In this document: positions 36,767 to 45,973 of the stretch, piece after piece | Position numbering within the stretch: the first letter of the stretch is position 1 | Layout: every line of letters starts with the position of its first letter | Assembly: GCF_014204715.1 (NCBI RefSeq) | Contig: NZ_JACHLY010000002.1 | Location: forward strand, 372,001 to 436,000 | Source of the DNA: Streptomonospora salina | Lineage (GTDB): Bacteria; Actinomycetota; Actinomycetes; Streptosporangiales; Streptosporangiaceae | Direction of reading: 5' to 3' | Length of the DNA: 64,000 nt | Made by a program: the position numbers and the translations under genes | Notes under the pieces: generated by a model | Database searches by the model: none | The model's input: the letters and a program-made list of their open reading frames with translations, nothing else | Told to the model about the DNA's origin: nothing

Positions 36767-37233
36767 CACTCACGCCCCCCGGAATCCTGGTCGCCCGCAC
36801 CTTCCCCGGCACCCCGGACCAGGTCGGCACCGCCCGCCGCTGGCTGGAGGACACCCTCACCCGCACCCCCGGGCGCATCCCCGATGCGACCACCGCCACA
36901 GCCGTGCTCCTGCTGTCGGAAACCGCCACCAACACCCTGCGCCACACCGCCAGCGGCGCCCCCGGCGGGACCTTCACCGTCCACGTCCACGCCGACCGGC
37001 ACACCCTGGCCGTCATCGTCCAGGACGCGGGCAGCGCCACCACCCGGCCCGAACGCGCGCGAACCTCCATCGAGGACGACCACGGGCGCGGCCTGGCTCT
37101 CGTCGACGCCTTCGCCGACACCTGGCAACCGCTCCCCACCGGCAACGGAATCTCCTTCACGCTCAGCCTCACCCCGGCACCGACCGGCACGGACCGTGCC
37201 GTCGCCCGCACGGCACGGGAGCACGCGCGATGA
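36763..37233 (+). CDS. ATP-binding protein, RsbW/anti-sigma-like GHKL kinase
   Basis: A 156-residue single-domain GHKL ATPase. The N box is SETATNTLRHTASG, the G1 box VQDAGSATTRP and the G2 box DDHGRGLALVDAFADTW. Such RsbW-like proteins phosphorylate anti-anti-sigma factors or act as signalling ATPases, and are often encoded with DUF397/XRE pairs in actinobacteria. It overlaps both neighbours by four bases, indicating tight coupling. The partner sigma or anti-anti-sigma factor is not in the window. Confidence 0.9.
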   Translation: MTLTPPGILVARTFPGTPDQVGTARRWLEDTLTRTPGRIPDATTATAVLLLSETATNTLRHTASGAPGGTFTVHVHADRHTLAVIVQDAGSATTRPERARTSIEDDHGRGLALVDAFADTWQPLPTGNGISFTLSLTPAPTGTDRAVARTAREHAR

Positions 37234-37514
37234 CCGCTATCCCCTACGCCCAACTCGGCCCCGGCGGCCACGACCCGCACGGATGCCTCAACCACCGGTT
37301 CGGCGCCGTCTGGCGCATCCGATGCGACCTCAGCCCCGACGGGCAGTACTGGATCGCCGACCGCTACGAGCGCGCCCCCGCCGACGCCGCCGCTCACGGC
37401 GTGTGCGACCGGCACGCGGGATGGATGCGCCCCGCCGAACTGTGGCGGTGGTTGCAGGAGGAGGAAACCGCCTGGCACCGCTGGAACACCGGACAACCGC
37501 CCACCACCGACTGA
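37230..37514 (+). CDS. Small hypothetical protein coupled to the RsbW-like ATPase
   Basis: A 94-residue protein with conserved-looking aromatic and charged segments (GGHDPHGCLNHRFGA, GQYWIADRYERAP, ELWRWLQEEETAWHRW). It has three Cys and several His but no clear metal motif. The ATG overlaps the ATPase stop. A damaged copy of its start is fused to a piece of the ATPase gene at about 38186. Function unknown. Confidence 0.75.
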   Translation: MTAIPYAQLGPGGHDPHGCLNHRFGAVWRIRCDLSPDGQYWIADRYERAPADAAAHGVCDRHAGWMRPAELWRWLQEEETAWHRWNTGQPPTTD

Positions 37515-37587
37515 GCGACTGTCGGGTGTCCAGTCGCGCACGGTGGGCAGATCCGGGGCCGACGCGTCGGTCGCCCGGGCAGTGGTG

Positions 37588-37712
37588 GAGGCACCCTCCG
37601 GGAACCACAGGCATCGCCGCCACCACAGAGGTTGCGGCAATGGGGCGCAGCTCGCCCCGCGAGCGAGCCGGCTTGCCGCCGAGCGCACGCCGCACCTTGA
37701 AGCGGGACCCGC
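37588..37712. repeat. Left arm of a 125-bp near-perfect inverted repeat
   Basis: The 125 bases match the reverse complement of 37999-38123 at 124 positions; the one mismatch is G 37610 against T 38101. The arms are separated by 286 bases (37713-37998). No transposase, target-site duplication or recognised gene is visible. On the minus strand the arm encodes part of an open frame in which RFKVRRALGGKPARSRGE looks protein-like, so the arms may derive from an inverted duplication of a lost gene. Confidence 0.97.
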
Positions 37713-37998
37713 ACAGCAGCGCGCACAGCACGGTGGCCGGGACGGTGCCGATCCCACGGCGGAGGCCGCGTCCGTCGCGCGGATCGTCCACGGCGGTGCG
37801 GTGTCGGGCGAGGTCGCCGACGGCGGGGCCGGGGCGCGGCAGAGTGGTGGGGCAGCGGTGTTCTTGTGGATCCGGAGAGTCGTGTCCCCGCGCTCCGGAG
37901 CTCCGTTGTTGTGTGTCGGTCGATCGCCGCAACCGTCATGATGCCGTGACCTGTCTCATCGCTCGCACCGAACGACTGCGAATCAGCCCTGGGTGGTG

Positions 37999-38123
37999 GC
38001 GGGTCCCGCTTCAAGGTGCGGCGTGCGCTCGGCGGCAAGCCGGCTCGCTCGCGGGGCGAGCTGCGCCCCATTGCCGCAACCTCTGTGGTGGCGGCGATGC
38101 TTGTGGTTCCCGGAGGGTGCCTC
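37999..38123. repeat. Right arm of the 125-bp inverted repeat
   Basis: Reverse-complement partner of 37588-37712. It lies between the spacer and a rearranged copy of neighbouring genes (about 38186). Transcription through both arms would give a very long hairpin RNA. The whole interval 37515-38484 contains no other supported gene. Confidence 0.97.
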
Positions 38124-38185
38124 CTCGGTCCGCAGCCCCTCGGCAAACCCCCATCACCGATCTAGCTAGCCCGACCGGGGCGCAC

Positions 38186-38275
38186 GTGAGGACCTCCGTC
38201 GAGGACGACCACGGCCACGACCCGCACGGCCGCCTCAACCACCGCTTCGGCGCCACCCGGCGGATCGAACCGGAA
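38186..38275 (+). pseudogene. Chimeric relic: ATPase fragment fused to start of its partner gene
   Basis: In one frame this reads VRTSVEDDHG followed at once by HDPHGRLNHRFGATRRIE. The first part matches RTSIEDDHG of the ATPase (about 37063-37087), the second matches HDPHGCLNHRFGAVWRI of the 94-residue protein (about 37270-37320). The roughly 180 bases between them in the intact genes are missing. The join falls in a short shared CGG/CACG stretch, so it looks like a deletion in a diverged second copy. Confidence 0.75.
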
Positions 38276-38484
38276 CCGGCGCCGGCGGGGTCCGGCGGAG
38301 GCATGCGGGAGTGTCCGCTGCGGAGCTGCGCATCGACGGACCCGCCCCGCCGGTCCGGCCCTTCCGTGCGCTACCCTCCGCCTGTGCCCGAATAGGGTGG
38401 TTGGTCACGCATTATCCCCTCCATCCTTCGGGCGACCGCAGAGCCGCACGAACGCAGAGCCGCACAACCCGAGAAGAGTCCCCC

Positions 38485-39486
38485 GTGGAGCCCACCCCTG
38501 ACGGCGAACGGCCTGCGGGGCCCAGCCGCCCCGCCGCGCCGAATCCCCCGCCGGGCATCCCCCACCGCCCCGGTCCCCCGCCCTTCCCTCCGGCGGCACC
38601 CCCGCCGCGCCGCCACCGTTCGGCCGCCGTGTGGCTGACCGTGGGCGCCGCGGCGCTGACCGCGCTGGCCGCGTTCACCGCCTGCGTACTACTGGTGGTG
38701 ATGACTCCGCTGCCCTGGCAGTCCGGTTCCGCTCCCGCATCCGCCGACCCGGCCGACCACACCAGTTCACAGCTCGAAGCCCGCCCGGCACCGGTGGAGA
38801 TCGACGTGGCCGACCACCCCGCCTACGGGCTCACCGTCCCCGACGCCGTCGACTGCTCCCTGCCCGACGTCGACGCGGGGTCGGCCGATTCGTGGACGGA
38901 CTTCAACGCCGCGATTTCGGACTGCCTCACCCGGCTGTGGCGGCCCCGCCTGGACGAACTGGGCGTCCACGCCGTCGAACCGGAACTGCGCGTCTCCAAC
39001 GAGAAGCCCGAACCGGTCGGATCCGTCGACGAGGACTACACCCAGGCCTACTACGACAACCGGGAGATGTCGATCACCGTCGTTCTGCCCAACGTCGTCC
39101 CGATGGCGCGCAGCATGCCGGCCGACTGGCAGCAGACGACGTGGATCTCGCTGCTGACCCACGAGTACGGCCACCACGTCCAGCAGCTCACCGGGATCCT
39201 GCCCGCCGGCTACGATATGGAGCGCACAGCCGCCGACGAGGACGAGCGCCTGGAGGCGACGCGCCGGACGGAGCTGCAGGCCGAGTGCCTGGGCGGGATG
39301 GCGATGGACGGTCTGGGTCTGAGCGGGTCCGAGATCCGCCGGGCCGCGGAGTCCCTCGCGGCCGGCGACGACTTCGCCACCCACGGAACGGCGAGCAACC
39401 GCAGCACCTGGTTCTCCGACGGCGCCGGCGGCGACACCGTCGGCGCCTGCAACACCTACGACGCGTCGCAGTCCCGGGTGGCCTGA
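38485..39486 (+). CDS. Neutral zinc metallopeptidase, membrane-anchored
   Basis: A 333-residue protein. A Pro-rich cytoplasmic segment (about 1-45) precedes one transmembrane helix (about 52-75). The outer catalytic domain carries HEYGHHVQ with the zinc-binding His residues and, about 50 residues later, ELQAECLGG with the third ligand Glu. This is the putative neutral zinc metallopeptidase (YpfJ-like) family. The substrate is unknown. Start GTG 38485 was chosen because the upstream frame is unlike the family. It ends convergently with fprA. Confidence 0.88.
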   Translation: MEPTPDGERPAGPSRPAAPNPPPGIPHRPGPPPFPPAAPPPRRHRSAAVWLTVGAAALTALAAFTACVLLVVMTPLPWQSGSAPASADPADHTSSQLEARPAPVEIDVADHPAYGLTVPDAVDCSLPDVDAGSADSWTDFNAAISDCLTRLWRPRLDELGVHAVEPELRVSNEKPEPVGSVDEDYTQAYYDNREMSITVVLPNVVPMARSMPADWQQTTWISLLTHEYGHHVQQLTGILPAGYDMERTAADEDERLEATRRTELQAECLGGMAMDGLGLSGSEIRRAAESLAAGDDFATHGTASNRSTWFSDGAGGDTVGACNTYDASQSRVA

Positions 39487-39492
39487 CGCGCG

Positions 39493-39538
39493 GCGCTGGG
39501 CCGCCGGGGCGCCCGCGGCGGCCTCAGCGGCCCAGCGC
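39493..39538. terminator. Bidirectional terminator overlapping the fprA 3' end
   Basis: GCGCTGGGCCGC (39493-39504) pairs with GCGGCCCAGCGC (39527-39538), a perfect 12-bp stem. The right arm contains the last codons of fprA, so the stem is partly coding. Confidence 0.65.
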
Positions 39539-40891
39539 GCCGTACATGTCGTCCCAGCTGCGCAGCTTGACCCGCTCACCGCGGCCCAGCGCCGCGCCCA
39601 GCTCGGCTTCGGCGGCGTCGATACTCAACCAGTCGCCGTAATCGGTGACCGCGGCGCCGCTGCCGTCGAGCACGTCCTCGACCGGTTCCAGACCCGCGGA
39701 CGTGCCGCCGGCGGCGGCCCGCAGCTCGGCGGCGTCGTCGAGCAGGCTGCGCACCGTCGCGGCCGCGTCGGACTTGTTGGTGCCGATGACCCCGGTGGCG
39801 CCGCGCTTGATCCACCCGGCGACGTAGTCGCCCCGGCGCACCTCGCCGCCGGAGCCCAGCACCCGTCCCGCGTCGTGCGGCACGGTGCGGGTCCGCTCGT
39901 CGAACGGAACGCCCGGCAACGGGGTTCCGGCGTAGCCGATGGAGCGGAACACCATGCCCGCCTCGACCGTGTCGAAGACTCCGGTGCCCTGCAGCCGCCC
40001 GTCCTCGTCGAGCTCGGTCTCCTCCACCCGCAGGCCTTCGGCGCGCTCGGCGCCCAGGACCTCGACCGGACGCCGCCAGAACCGCAGGTCGATGCGGCGC
40101 GGAAGGTCGCGGGGAGTGCGCCCGGCCCACTCGGCGAGGACCTTGAGGTTGGTGCGCGCGGCCCGCTCGGCCGTGCGCATGGCCGGGTCGTCGGGGGCGA
40201 TGTCGACCTGGTCGGACCGCAGCGCCACCTCGGCGTTGTCGAGCTTGCCCAAGTCGCGCAGCTCGGGGGCGGTGAACTTGGCCTGGAGGGGGCCGCGCCG
40301 CGCCAGCAGGTCGATGCGGCGGACCTTGCTGGCCGCCAGCACGTCCAGCATGGGCTGGGGGATATCGGTGCGCTGCAGCTCGTCGGCGCTCTTGGCGAGC
40401 AGGCGCACGACGTCGAGGGCGACGTTGCCGGCGCCGACCACGGCGACCTCTTCGGAGTCGAGTAGGAAAGACTCGACCTCGGAGTCGGGGTGGCCGCAGT
40501 ACCAGTTGACGAAGTCGGTGGCGGCGACGCTGCCGGGCAGGTCCTCGCCGGGGACGCCCATCCGGCGGTCGACGCTGGCGCCGGTGGCGTAGACGACGGC
40601 GTGGTAGGAGCGGCCCAGGCTTTCGCGGGTGATGTGGCGGCCGAACTCCACGCCGCCGACGAAGCGCACCTGCGGCTTCTCCAGCACCTCGCGCAGCGAC
40701 CGCGCCACGCCTTTGATCTTCAGATGGTCGGGGGCCACGCCGTACCGCACGAGGCCGTAGGGGGTGGGCAGTCGATCGACGATGTCGACGGCCACCTCTT
40801 CGCGGCTCTGCCGGGTGAGGGCGTCTGCAGCGTAGATGCCGGCGGGACCGGAGCCGATCACCGCCACCCGCAGGGGGTCGGGAGAGGTCAT
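39524..40891 (-). CDS. fprA: Ferredoxin/adrenodoxin--NADP+ reductase FprA
   Basis: A 455-residue adrenodoxin-reductase-like flavoprotein that passes electrons between NADPH and ferredoxins. The FAD fold starts with VAVIGSGPAGIYAADAL, the NADP fold is at VAVVGAGNVALDVVRLLA, and the C-terminal GYVAGWIKRGATGVIGTNK motif (here GDYVAGW) is typical. It could supply reduced ferredoxin to enzymes such as the sulfite reductase encoded in this window. ATG 40891 was chosen over in-frame upstream starts. Confidence 0.93.
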   Translation of the reverse strand: MTSPDPLRVAVIGSGPAGIYAADALTRQSREEVAVDIVDRLPTPYGLVRYGVAPDHLKIKGVARSLREVLEKPQVRFVGGVEFGRHITRESLGRSYHAVVYATGASVDRRMGVPGEDLPGSVAATDFVNWYCGHPDSEVESFLLDSEEVAVVGAGNVALDVVRLLAKSADELQRTDIPQPMLDVLAASKVRRIDLLARRGPLQAKFTAPELRDLGKLDNAEVALRSDQVDIAPDDPAMRTAERAARTNLKVLAEWAGRTPRDLPRRIDLRFWRRPVEVLGAERAEGLRVEETELDEDGRLQGTGVFDTVEAGMVFRSIGYAGTPLPGVPFDERTRTVPHDAGRVLGSGGEVRRGDYVAGWIKRGATGVIGTNKSDAAATVRSLLDDAAELRAAAGGTSAGLEPVEDVLDGSGAAVTDYGDWLSIDAAEAELGAALGRGERVKLRSWDDMYGALGR

Positions 40892-41013
40892 GCCACCATT
40901 CTGGCCCATTGCGGCGCCGCGGCGCTGCCCCACGCGGGCAGGAAAAGCGCGGGGCGGCGCCGGCGCCGGCGGGGATCCGTCCGCCCTGCCGCTTTCCGGC
41001 GCGGGTGCGCGAC

Positions 41014-41036
41014 GCCCCCGCGCGGAGGGCGGGGGC
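41014..41036 (-). terminator. Hairpin downstream of dxs
   Basis: GCCCCCGC (41014-41021) pairs with GCGGGGGC (41029-41036), starting 33 bases past the dxs stop on the minus strand. Confidence 0.55.
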
Positions 41037-41069
41037 GGCCGATCCCGGCCGTCCCGCCCCGGCCGTTCC

Positions 41070-43058
41070 CTACGTGCCAGCGGTCTCCTCGTCGGCGTCC
41101 TCGGCCTGGCGGGAAACCGTCTCGGTGAGCGTGCGGGCCAGGCTCTGCGGTGTCAGCCCCAGCTCACCGAGGATGTCGTCGCGCTTGGCATGCTGCAGGA
41201 ACTCCTGCTCGATGCCGAAGGTGCGCACCGGCACGTCCAGGTCGGCGTCGCGCAGCATGCGGGCCACGGAGTCGCCCACGGCTCCCACGCGGCCGTTGTC
41301 CTCGACCACGGCGACCACGCGGTGGCGGGCGGCCTCGCCGACCAGTGCCGGGTCGAGCGGCTTGACCCAGCGGGGGTCGACGACGGTGACACCGATCCCC
41401 TGGTCGGCCATACGGTCGGCGACCTCACAGCAGATCTGGGCCATGGGGCCCACGGCGATCAGCAGCAGGTCTTCACCGGGCCCGCCGGAGCCGTCGCCGG
41501 AGCCCCCGGCGGGAGCGTCTCCGCGCTCGGCCCGGCGCAGCACGTCCACGGTGCCCAGCCGCTCCACCGCCTCGATCTCGGGTGCCACGGCGCCGGTGGG
41601 GTAGCGCAGCACCGTGGGCGCGTCCTCGACCGCCACCGCCTCGCGCAGCTCCTCGCGCAGCCGGGGCGCGTCGCGCGGCACGGCCAGCCGCAGCCCGGGC
41701 ACCACCTGCAGGATGGACAGGTCCCACATGCCGTGGTGGCTGGCGCCGTCGGGGCCGGTGACACCGGAGCGGTCCAGGCACAGTGTGACGCCCTGGCGGT
41801 GCAGGGCGGCGTCCATCAGCACCTGGTCGAAGCAGCGGTTGAGGAAGGTGGCGTAGACGGCCATGACCGGGTGCAACCCGCCCATGGCCAGCCCCGTGGC
41901 GGAGGTGGCGGCGTGCTGCTCGGCGATGCCCACGTCGAAGCAGCGGTCGGGGTAGGCCTCCGCGAACGGCGCCAGTCCCGTGGGATGCAGCATGGCGGCG
42001 GTGATGCCGACGATGTCGGAGCGCTCGGCGCCGAGGGCGACGATCTCCTCGCTGAAGACCTTGGTCCACTTCTGCGGCGCGGGCGCGGGCGGCTCGCCCG
42101 CCGCCGGAGCGGGCTTGGCCGCGCCGATGGCGTGGAACTGGTCCACGTCGTGGTTCTCGGCGGGCGCGTGGCCCTTGCCCTTCTGGGTCAGGCAGTGCAC
42201 GATCACCGGGCCGCCGAAGTCGCGGGCGCGGCGCAGCGCCTTCTCCACGGTCTGCTCGTCGTGGCCGTCGATGGGACCGAGGTACTTCAGTCCGAGGTCC
42301 TCGAACATCATCTGCGGCTGGATGGCGTCCTTGATGCCCTTCTTGACGCCGTGCAGCGCCTCGTACAGCGGCTGGCCGACCACGGGTGCCCGGTTCAGCG
42401 CCGTCTTGGCCAGCTCCAGAGCCTGCTCGTATCCCTGGGTCATGCGCAGCGACGCCAGATGGTCGGCCAGGCCGCCCGTCGTCGGCGAATAGGAGCGGCC
42501 GTTGTCGTTGACGACGATGACGACCCGGCGGTCGCCGGCCGCGATGTTGTTCAGCGCCTCCCAGGCCATGCCGCCGGTCAGCGCGCCGTCGCCGATCACC
42601 GCGACGACGCTGCGGTCGGCGCGGCGCTGGATGACGTTGGCTTTGGCCAGGCCGTCGGCGTAGGACAGCACGGTGGAGGCGTGGGAGTTCTCGATGAAGT
42701 CGTGCTCGGACTCGGCGCGCGAGGGGTAGCCCGACATTCCGTCCCTGCTGCGCAGTCCGGAGAAGTCCTGGCGCCCGGTGATCAGCTTGTGCACGTAGGA
42801 CTGGTGGCCGGTGTCGAAGAGGATGGGGTCGCGGGGGGAGTCGAAGACCCGGTGCAGCGCCATGGTGAGCTCGACCACGCCCAGGTTGGGACCCAGGTGC
42901 CCTCCGGTGCGGCTGACCTCGGTGACGAGGAACTCCCGGATCTCGGCGGCCAGATGCGGCAGCTTCTCGGCCGGAAGACGCTTGAGGTCGTCCGGTGTGC
43001 GCAGCGAGTCGAGTAGCGTCAACGTCTCGTCAGTCCCCTCGTCCGGCGTGGCCGACAC
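41070..43058 (-). CDS. dxs: 1-deoxy-D-xylulose-5-phosphate synthase
   Basis: A 662-residue thiamine-diphosphate enzyme that starts the MEP isoprenoid pathway from pyruvate and glyceraldehyde-3-phosphate. The cofactor motif [16 protein letters not shown] is clear, as are [11 protein letters not shown] near the N-terminus, [15 protein letters not shown] and the C-terminal transketolase domain. It has a short Gly/Ser-rich insert near residue 515 ([13 protein letters not shown]). The TTG at about codon 13 would give the more usual MTLLDS start, so the annotated ATG may be slightly long. Confidence 0.95.
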   Translation of the reverse strand: MSATPDEGTDETLTLLDSLRTPDDLKRLPAEKLPHLAAEIREFLVTEVSRTGGHLGPNLGVVELTMALHRVFDSPRDPILFDTGHQSYVHKLITGRQDFSGLRSRDGMSGYPSRAESEHDFIENSHASTVLSYADGLAKANVIQRRADRSVVAVIGDGALTGGMAWEALNNIAAGDRRVVIVVNDNGRSYSPTTGGLADHLASLRMTQGYEQALELAKTALNRAPVVGQPLYEALHGVKKGIKDAIQPQMMFEDLGLKYLGPIDGHDEQTVEKALRRARDFGGPVIVHCLTQKGKGHAPAENHDVDQFHAIGAAKPAPAAGEPPAPAPQKWTKVFSEEIVALGAERSDIVGITAAMLHPTGLAPFAEAYPDRCFDVGIAEQHAATSATGLAMGGLHPVMAVYATFLNRCFDQVLMDAALHRQGVTLCLDRSGVTGPDGASHHGMWDLSILQVVPGLRLAVPRDAPRLREELREAVAVEDAPTVLRYPTGAVAPEIEAVERLGTVDVLRRAERGDAPAGGSGDGSGGPGEDLLLIAVGPMAQICCEVADRMADQGIGVTVVDPRWVKPLDPALVGEAARHRVVAVVEDNGRVGAVGDSVARMLRDADLDVPVRTFGIEQEFLQHAKRDDILGELGLTPQSLARTLTETVSRQAEDADEETAGT

Positions 43059-43133
43059 AGCGGTGCCTCCTGTGCGCCCGGCACGCCCGTCCTGCTCGGT
43101 TCCACAGAGTCTACGAGCCGCTTGAGGCGGCTG

Positions 43134-43757
43134 TTAACCGGATCCGGCGCTTGTGGTCCGGAGCCGCTCCACCGGGCCGCCCAGTTCGGCGGCGATTCCC
43201 GCCGCGCTCCAGCGGGCGTTGAGGCCGCTGGGGTTGGGCAGCACCCGCACCGGCGTGCCGGCGATCGGCTCCTCCCGCGGGCCGATTCGGGCGGCGGAGT
43301 CGCCGAAGGCCCGGCGGAAGGCGGTGACGCCCAGTACGGCCAGGGCGCCGGGCCGGTAGGCGCGCAGTGTCTCCTCCAGGTCGGCGGCGCCGTCACGCAG
43401 TTCCCGGGCGCCGAGCTCGTCGGCGCGTGCGGTGGTGCGGGCGACCAGGTTGGTGATTCCCAGGCCCCACTGCGGCAGCAGGTGCTGTTCCTCGGGGAGC
43501 AGCCGCCGCGGGGTCAGCCCGGCCAGGTGCAGCACGGACCAGAACCGGTTTCCGGGTCGGGCGAAATGATATCCGCTCCATCCGGAGTACAGGCCCGGGT
43601 TGATGCCGCAGAAGAGCAGGTCCAGGCCGGGGGCCAGGACATCGGGGATGGTGGCGCCGGCCGCGGCGGCGAGCTCGTCGGCGCCGGGGCGCCGGGCGGT
43701 CCGGTTCCGGGTGCCGGAGGCGGGATCGGGGCCTGCGGGGCCGGGTCGGGCGCTCAT
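43134..43757 (-). CDS. mug: G/U mismatch-specific uracil-DNA glycosylase (Mug family)
   Basis: A 207-residue uracil-DNA glycosylase of family 2. The active-site loop reads LLFCGINPGLYSGWSGYHFARPGNRFW, of which GINPG is the catalytic motif, and the DNA-wedge loop is PNPSGLNARW. It removes uracil or thymine from G mismatches in base-excision repair. The first about 35 residues are Pro/Arg-rich and may be an overlong start. It ends 75 bases before the dxs start. Confidence 0.9.
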   Translation of the reverse strand: MSARPGPAGPDPASGTRNRTARRPGADELAAAAGATIPDVLAPGLDLLFCGINPGLYSGWSGYHFARPGNRFWSVLHLAGLTPRRLLPEEQHLLPQWGLGITNLVARTTARADELGARELRDGAADLEETLRAYRPGALAVLGVTAFRRAFGDSAARIGPREEPIAGTPVRVLPNPSGLNARWSAAGIAAELGGPVERLRTTSAGSG

Positions 43758-43770
43758 CTCCCCCCAGAGG

Positions 43771-44493
43771 CTACCCCAGCGCCGACTGCACCAGGAGCGC
43801 GACGCCGGAGACGGTGACCACCGCGAGCAGGGCGGCGCGCATCCGGCCGGCGTCGACCACGCGGCACAGCGGGCGCCCCACGGCGAACCCGGCCGCCACG
43901 AAGGGGATCAGCCCGAGCCCCGCACCGACTTCGGCGGCGTGCAGCTGGCCGCCCGCAGCCAGCAGGCACAGCGACATCAGAACGCCGGCGAGGAAGAAGG
44001 CGGCCAGGGTCCCCCGGATGCGCCCGGCGCTTTCGTGCTGGTACAGCAGTGCGATGGGCGGGCCGCCGATGGAAGTGGCGGTGCCGGTGAAGCCGGAGAC
44101 CAGCCCCGCCAGCAGCAGGGAGCCCCGGTGGATGCGCACCCGCACTGCGCGCAGGGTCAGCGCGACGGCCACGAGCACCATGGCGCCCACGCCGGCGGCC
44201 AGCGCCTGCGGCGGCGCGGTGGCCACGACCCACACCGCCGCCGCCGAGCCGGGCGTGCGCCCCAGCACGGCCCAGCCCAGACCGCGCCAGTCGACGTTGC
44301 GCCACTCCGCGGCGAGGGTGAAGGCCGGCAGGACGAACGTGGCGATCAGCATCGTTCCGGGCATCAGGGCGGGGTCGAGCATGGCCACGACGGGGGCGGC
44401 GACCAGCCCCAGGCCCAGGCCGACACTGCTCTGCACGACGGCGCCGAGCAGGACGGCGGCGCCGGCCACCAGGAAGAAGGAGAGTTCGGGCAT
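43771..44493 (-). CDS. Sulfite exporter TauE/SafE family (TSUP) membrane protein
   Basis: A 240-residue protein with about seven to eight hydrophobic helices. The TSUP half-repeat motifs are visible as SSVGLGLGLVAAPVVAMLDP near the N-terminus and SGFTGTATSIGGPPIALLY near residue 115. These permeases move sulfite, organosulfonates or other anions. No sulfonate catabolic gene is adjacent, so the substrate is unknown. Confidence 0.9.
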   Translation of the reverse strand: MPELSFFLVAGAAVLLGAVVQSSVGLGLGLVAAPVVAMLDPALMPGTMLIATFVLPAFTLAAEWRNVDWRGLGWAVLGRTPGSAAAVWVVATAPPQALAAGVGAMVLVAVALTLRAVRVRIHRGSLLLAGLVSGFTGTATSIGGPPIALLYQHESAGRIRGTLAAFFLAGVLMSLCLLAAGGQLHAAEVGAGLGLIPFVAAGFAVGRPLCRVVDAGRMRAALLAVVTVSGVALLVQSALG

Positions 44494-44580
44494 AGGCGGC
44501 TGACGTTATATCCCGCTTCGCCCGACCGGGATTCAGGGGTGGGGACATCGGACATCGTCCGCGCCCGGCTCCGAACAGGC

Positions 44581-44616
44581 CGGCGCCCCCAGAGGGGAGG
44601 GACTCTGGGGGCGCCG
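44581..44616 (-). terminator. Strong terminator after the sugar ABC operon
   Basis: A perfect 14-bp stem (44581-44594 with 44603-44616) with an 8-base loop lies 86 bases past the permease stop in the direction of transcription. Confidence 0.75.
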
Positions 44617-44701
44617 GGGAGGCCGCTCCGCACCGGGGTGGGGAGTGGAGCGGGCGGCCTGGGCTGCGTGCGCCGGGAGGAGCGCACGCGGGGTTGTACG
44701 G

Positions 44702-45973
44702 TCAGCCTCCCCGGGCGTGCGCGCGGCGGCTGCGGCGCGACATCGCGTCCAGGGTGACCGCGATCAGCAGCACCAGGGCGGTGATCATGAACCGCACCGG
44801 AGTGCCCATCTGCAGCAGGTACAGGCCCGAGGTGATCGCGCCCAGCACCAGACCGCCCAGCAGGGCGGAGTACGCGTTGCCGCGTCCGCCGAAGAGGCTG
44901 GTGCCGCCGATGACCGCTGCGGCGATGCCCATCATCAGTTCCTCGCCGGCCGCCGTGTCCAGGCTGGCCGAGAAGGAGCGCGAGACCAGGATGATGCCGC
45001 CCATCGCCGACAGCATCGAGGCCAGGGCGAACACCGAGATGCGCACCCGGTCGACGTTGATGCCGGCGCGGCGGGCCGCCTCGGCTCCGCCGCCGACGGC
45101 GAAGACCATGCGCCCGTAACGGGTCTTGCGCAGCATCAGGTCGAAGGCCACCACGAATCCGACGAAGATGATCAGCGCCAGCGGCAGCCCCTTGTACTGG
45201 TTGAGGATGTAGACGGAACCGAAGACCGGAATCGCCAGCGCGATGCTGCGCACCGCGATCTCCAGCGTCGACATCGATCCGAGTCCCGCGGACGCGCGGC
45301 GGCGCTCGCCGTAGAAGGTGAGCACGACGAACACGCCGACCACCGCTGCGGCGATCCCCCAGCCGAAGGCGGGCACGAAGAACGTGTGCGTCAGCGCGGC
45401 GATGGGGCCGTTGTCGCTGATGTTGATCGTGCCGTCGTTGCCCAGCAGCTGCAGTTGCACGCCCTGCCAGCCCAACAGGCCGGCCAGGGTGACGACGAAC
45501 GCCGGTACCCCGACTTTGGCGAAGAGCGTGCCGTGCACGATGCCGATGACCAGACCGGTGGCCGCTGCGGCCACGATCGCCGCCCATTCGGGAATGCCGA
45601 CCCGGACCGCGAGCACGGCGAGAACGGCCGCCGAGGCGCCGGCCACCGACCCGATGGACAGGTCGATCTCGCCGAGCAGCAGGACCATGATGACGCCGGT
45701 GGTCATCAGGCCCACACCGGCCACCTGCACGGTCAGGTTGGACAGGTTCTGCGGCGAGAGGAACCGTTCGTGCAGCAGCTGGAAGGTGATGCAGATGGCG
45801 ATGAGGCCGACGATGACCGGCATCGCGCCCAGTTCGCCGCCGCGGATGCGCCGCTTGAGTGCGGCGAGCAGGCTCGCGGGGCTGGTGCGGGTGACCATCA
45901 GCCGCGGATCCCGGTCGAAGGCGGTCGCCCCGGTGCTCTCCTCAGAGCTGGAGACGGGTGTCTGCTGTGCCAT
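44702..45973 (-). CDS. Sugar ABC transporter permease (XylH/RbsC-like)
   Basis: A 423-residue permease of the BPD_transp_2 family with about ten helices. Characteristic are GEIDLSIGSVAGASAAV, ARRAGINVDRVRISVFALASML and GGTSLFGGRGNAYSALLGGL. The length and the preceding genes point to a xylose- or ribose-type importer. ATG overlaps the stop of the ATPase gene (TGATG), so the two are coupled. The operon ends here. Confidence 0.93.
   Translation of the reverse strand: MAQQTPVSSSEESTGATAFDRDPRLMVTRTSPASLLAALKRRIRGGELGAMPVIVGLIAICITFQLLHERFLSPQNLSNLTVQVAGVGLMTTGVIMVLLLGEIDLSIGSVAGASAAVLAVLAVRVGIPEWAAIVAAAATGLVIGIVHGTLFAKVGVPAFVVTLAGLLGWQGVQLQLLGNDGTINISDNGPIAALTHTFFVPAFGWGIAAAVVGVFVVLTFYGERRRASAGLGSMSTLEIAVRSIALAIPVFGSVYILNQYKGLPLALIIFVGFVVAFDLMLRKTRYGRMVFAVGGGAEAARRAGINVDRVRISVFALASMLSAMGGIILVSRSFSASLDTAAGEELMMGIAAAVIGGTSLFGGRGNAYSALLGGLVLGAITSGLYLLQMGTPVRFMITALVLLIAVTLDAMSRRSRRAHARGG

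Noticed and set aside
37330-37932. Minus-strand frame reading through the left inverted-repeat arm as a gene
   Set aside because: A short piece looks protein-like, but the frame runs antisense into the 94-residue gene, lacks a ribosome site and matches no family I know.
44581-44616. Riboswitch downstream of the ABC operon
   Set aside because: It is a single simple stem-loop with no conserved aptamer core; a terminator explains it.
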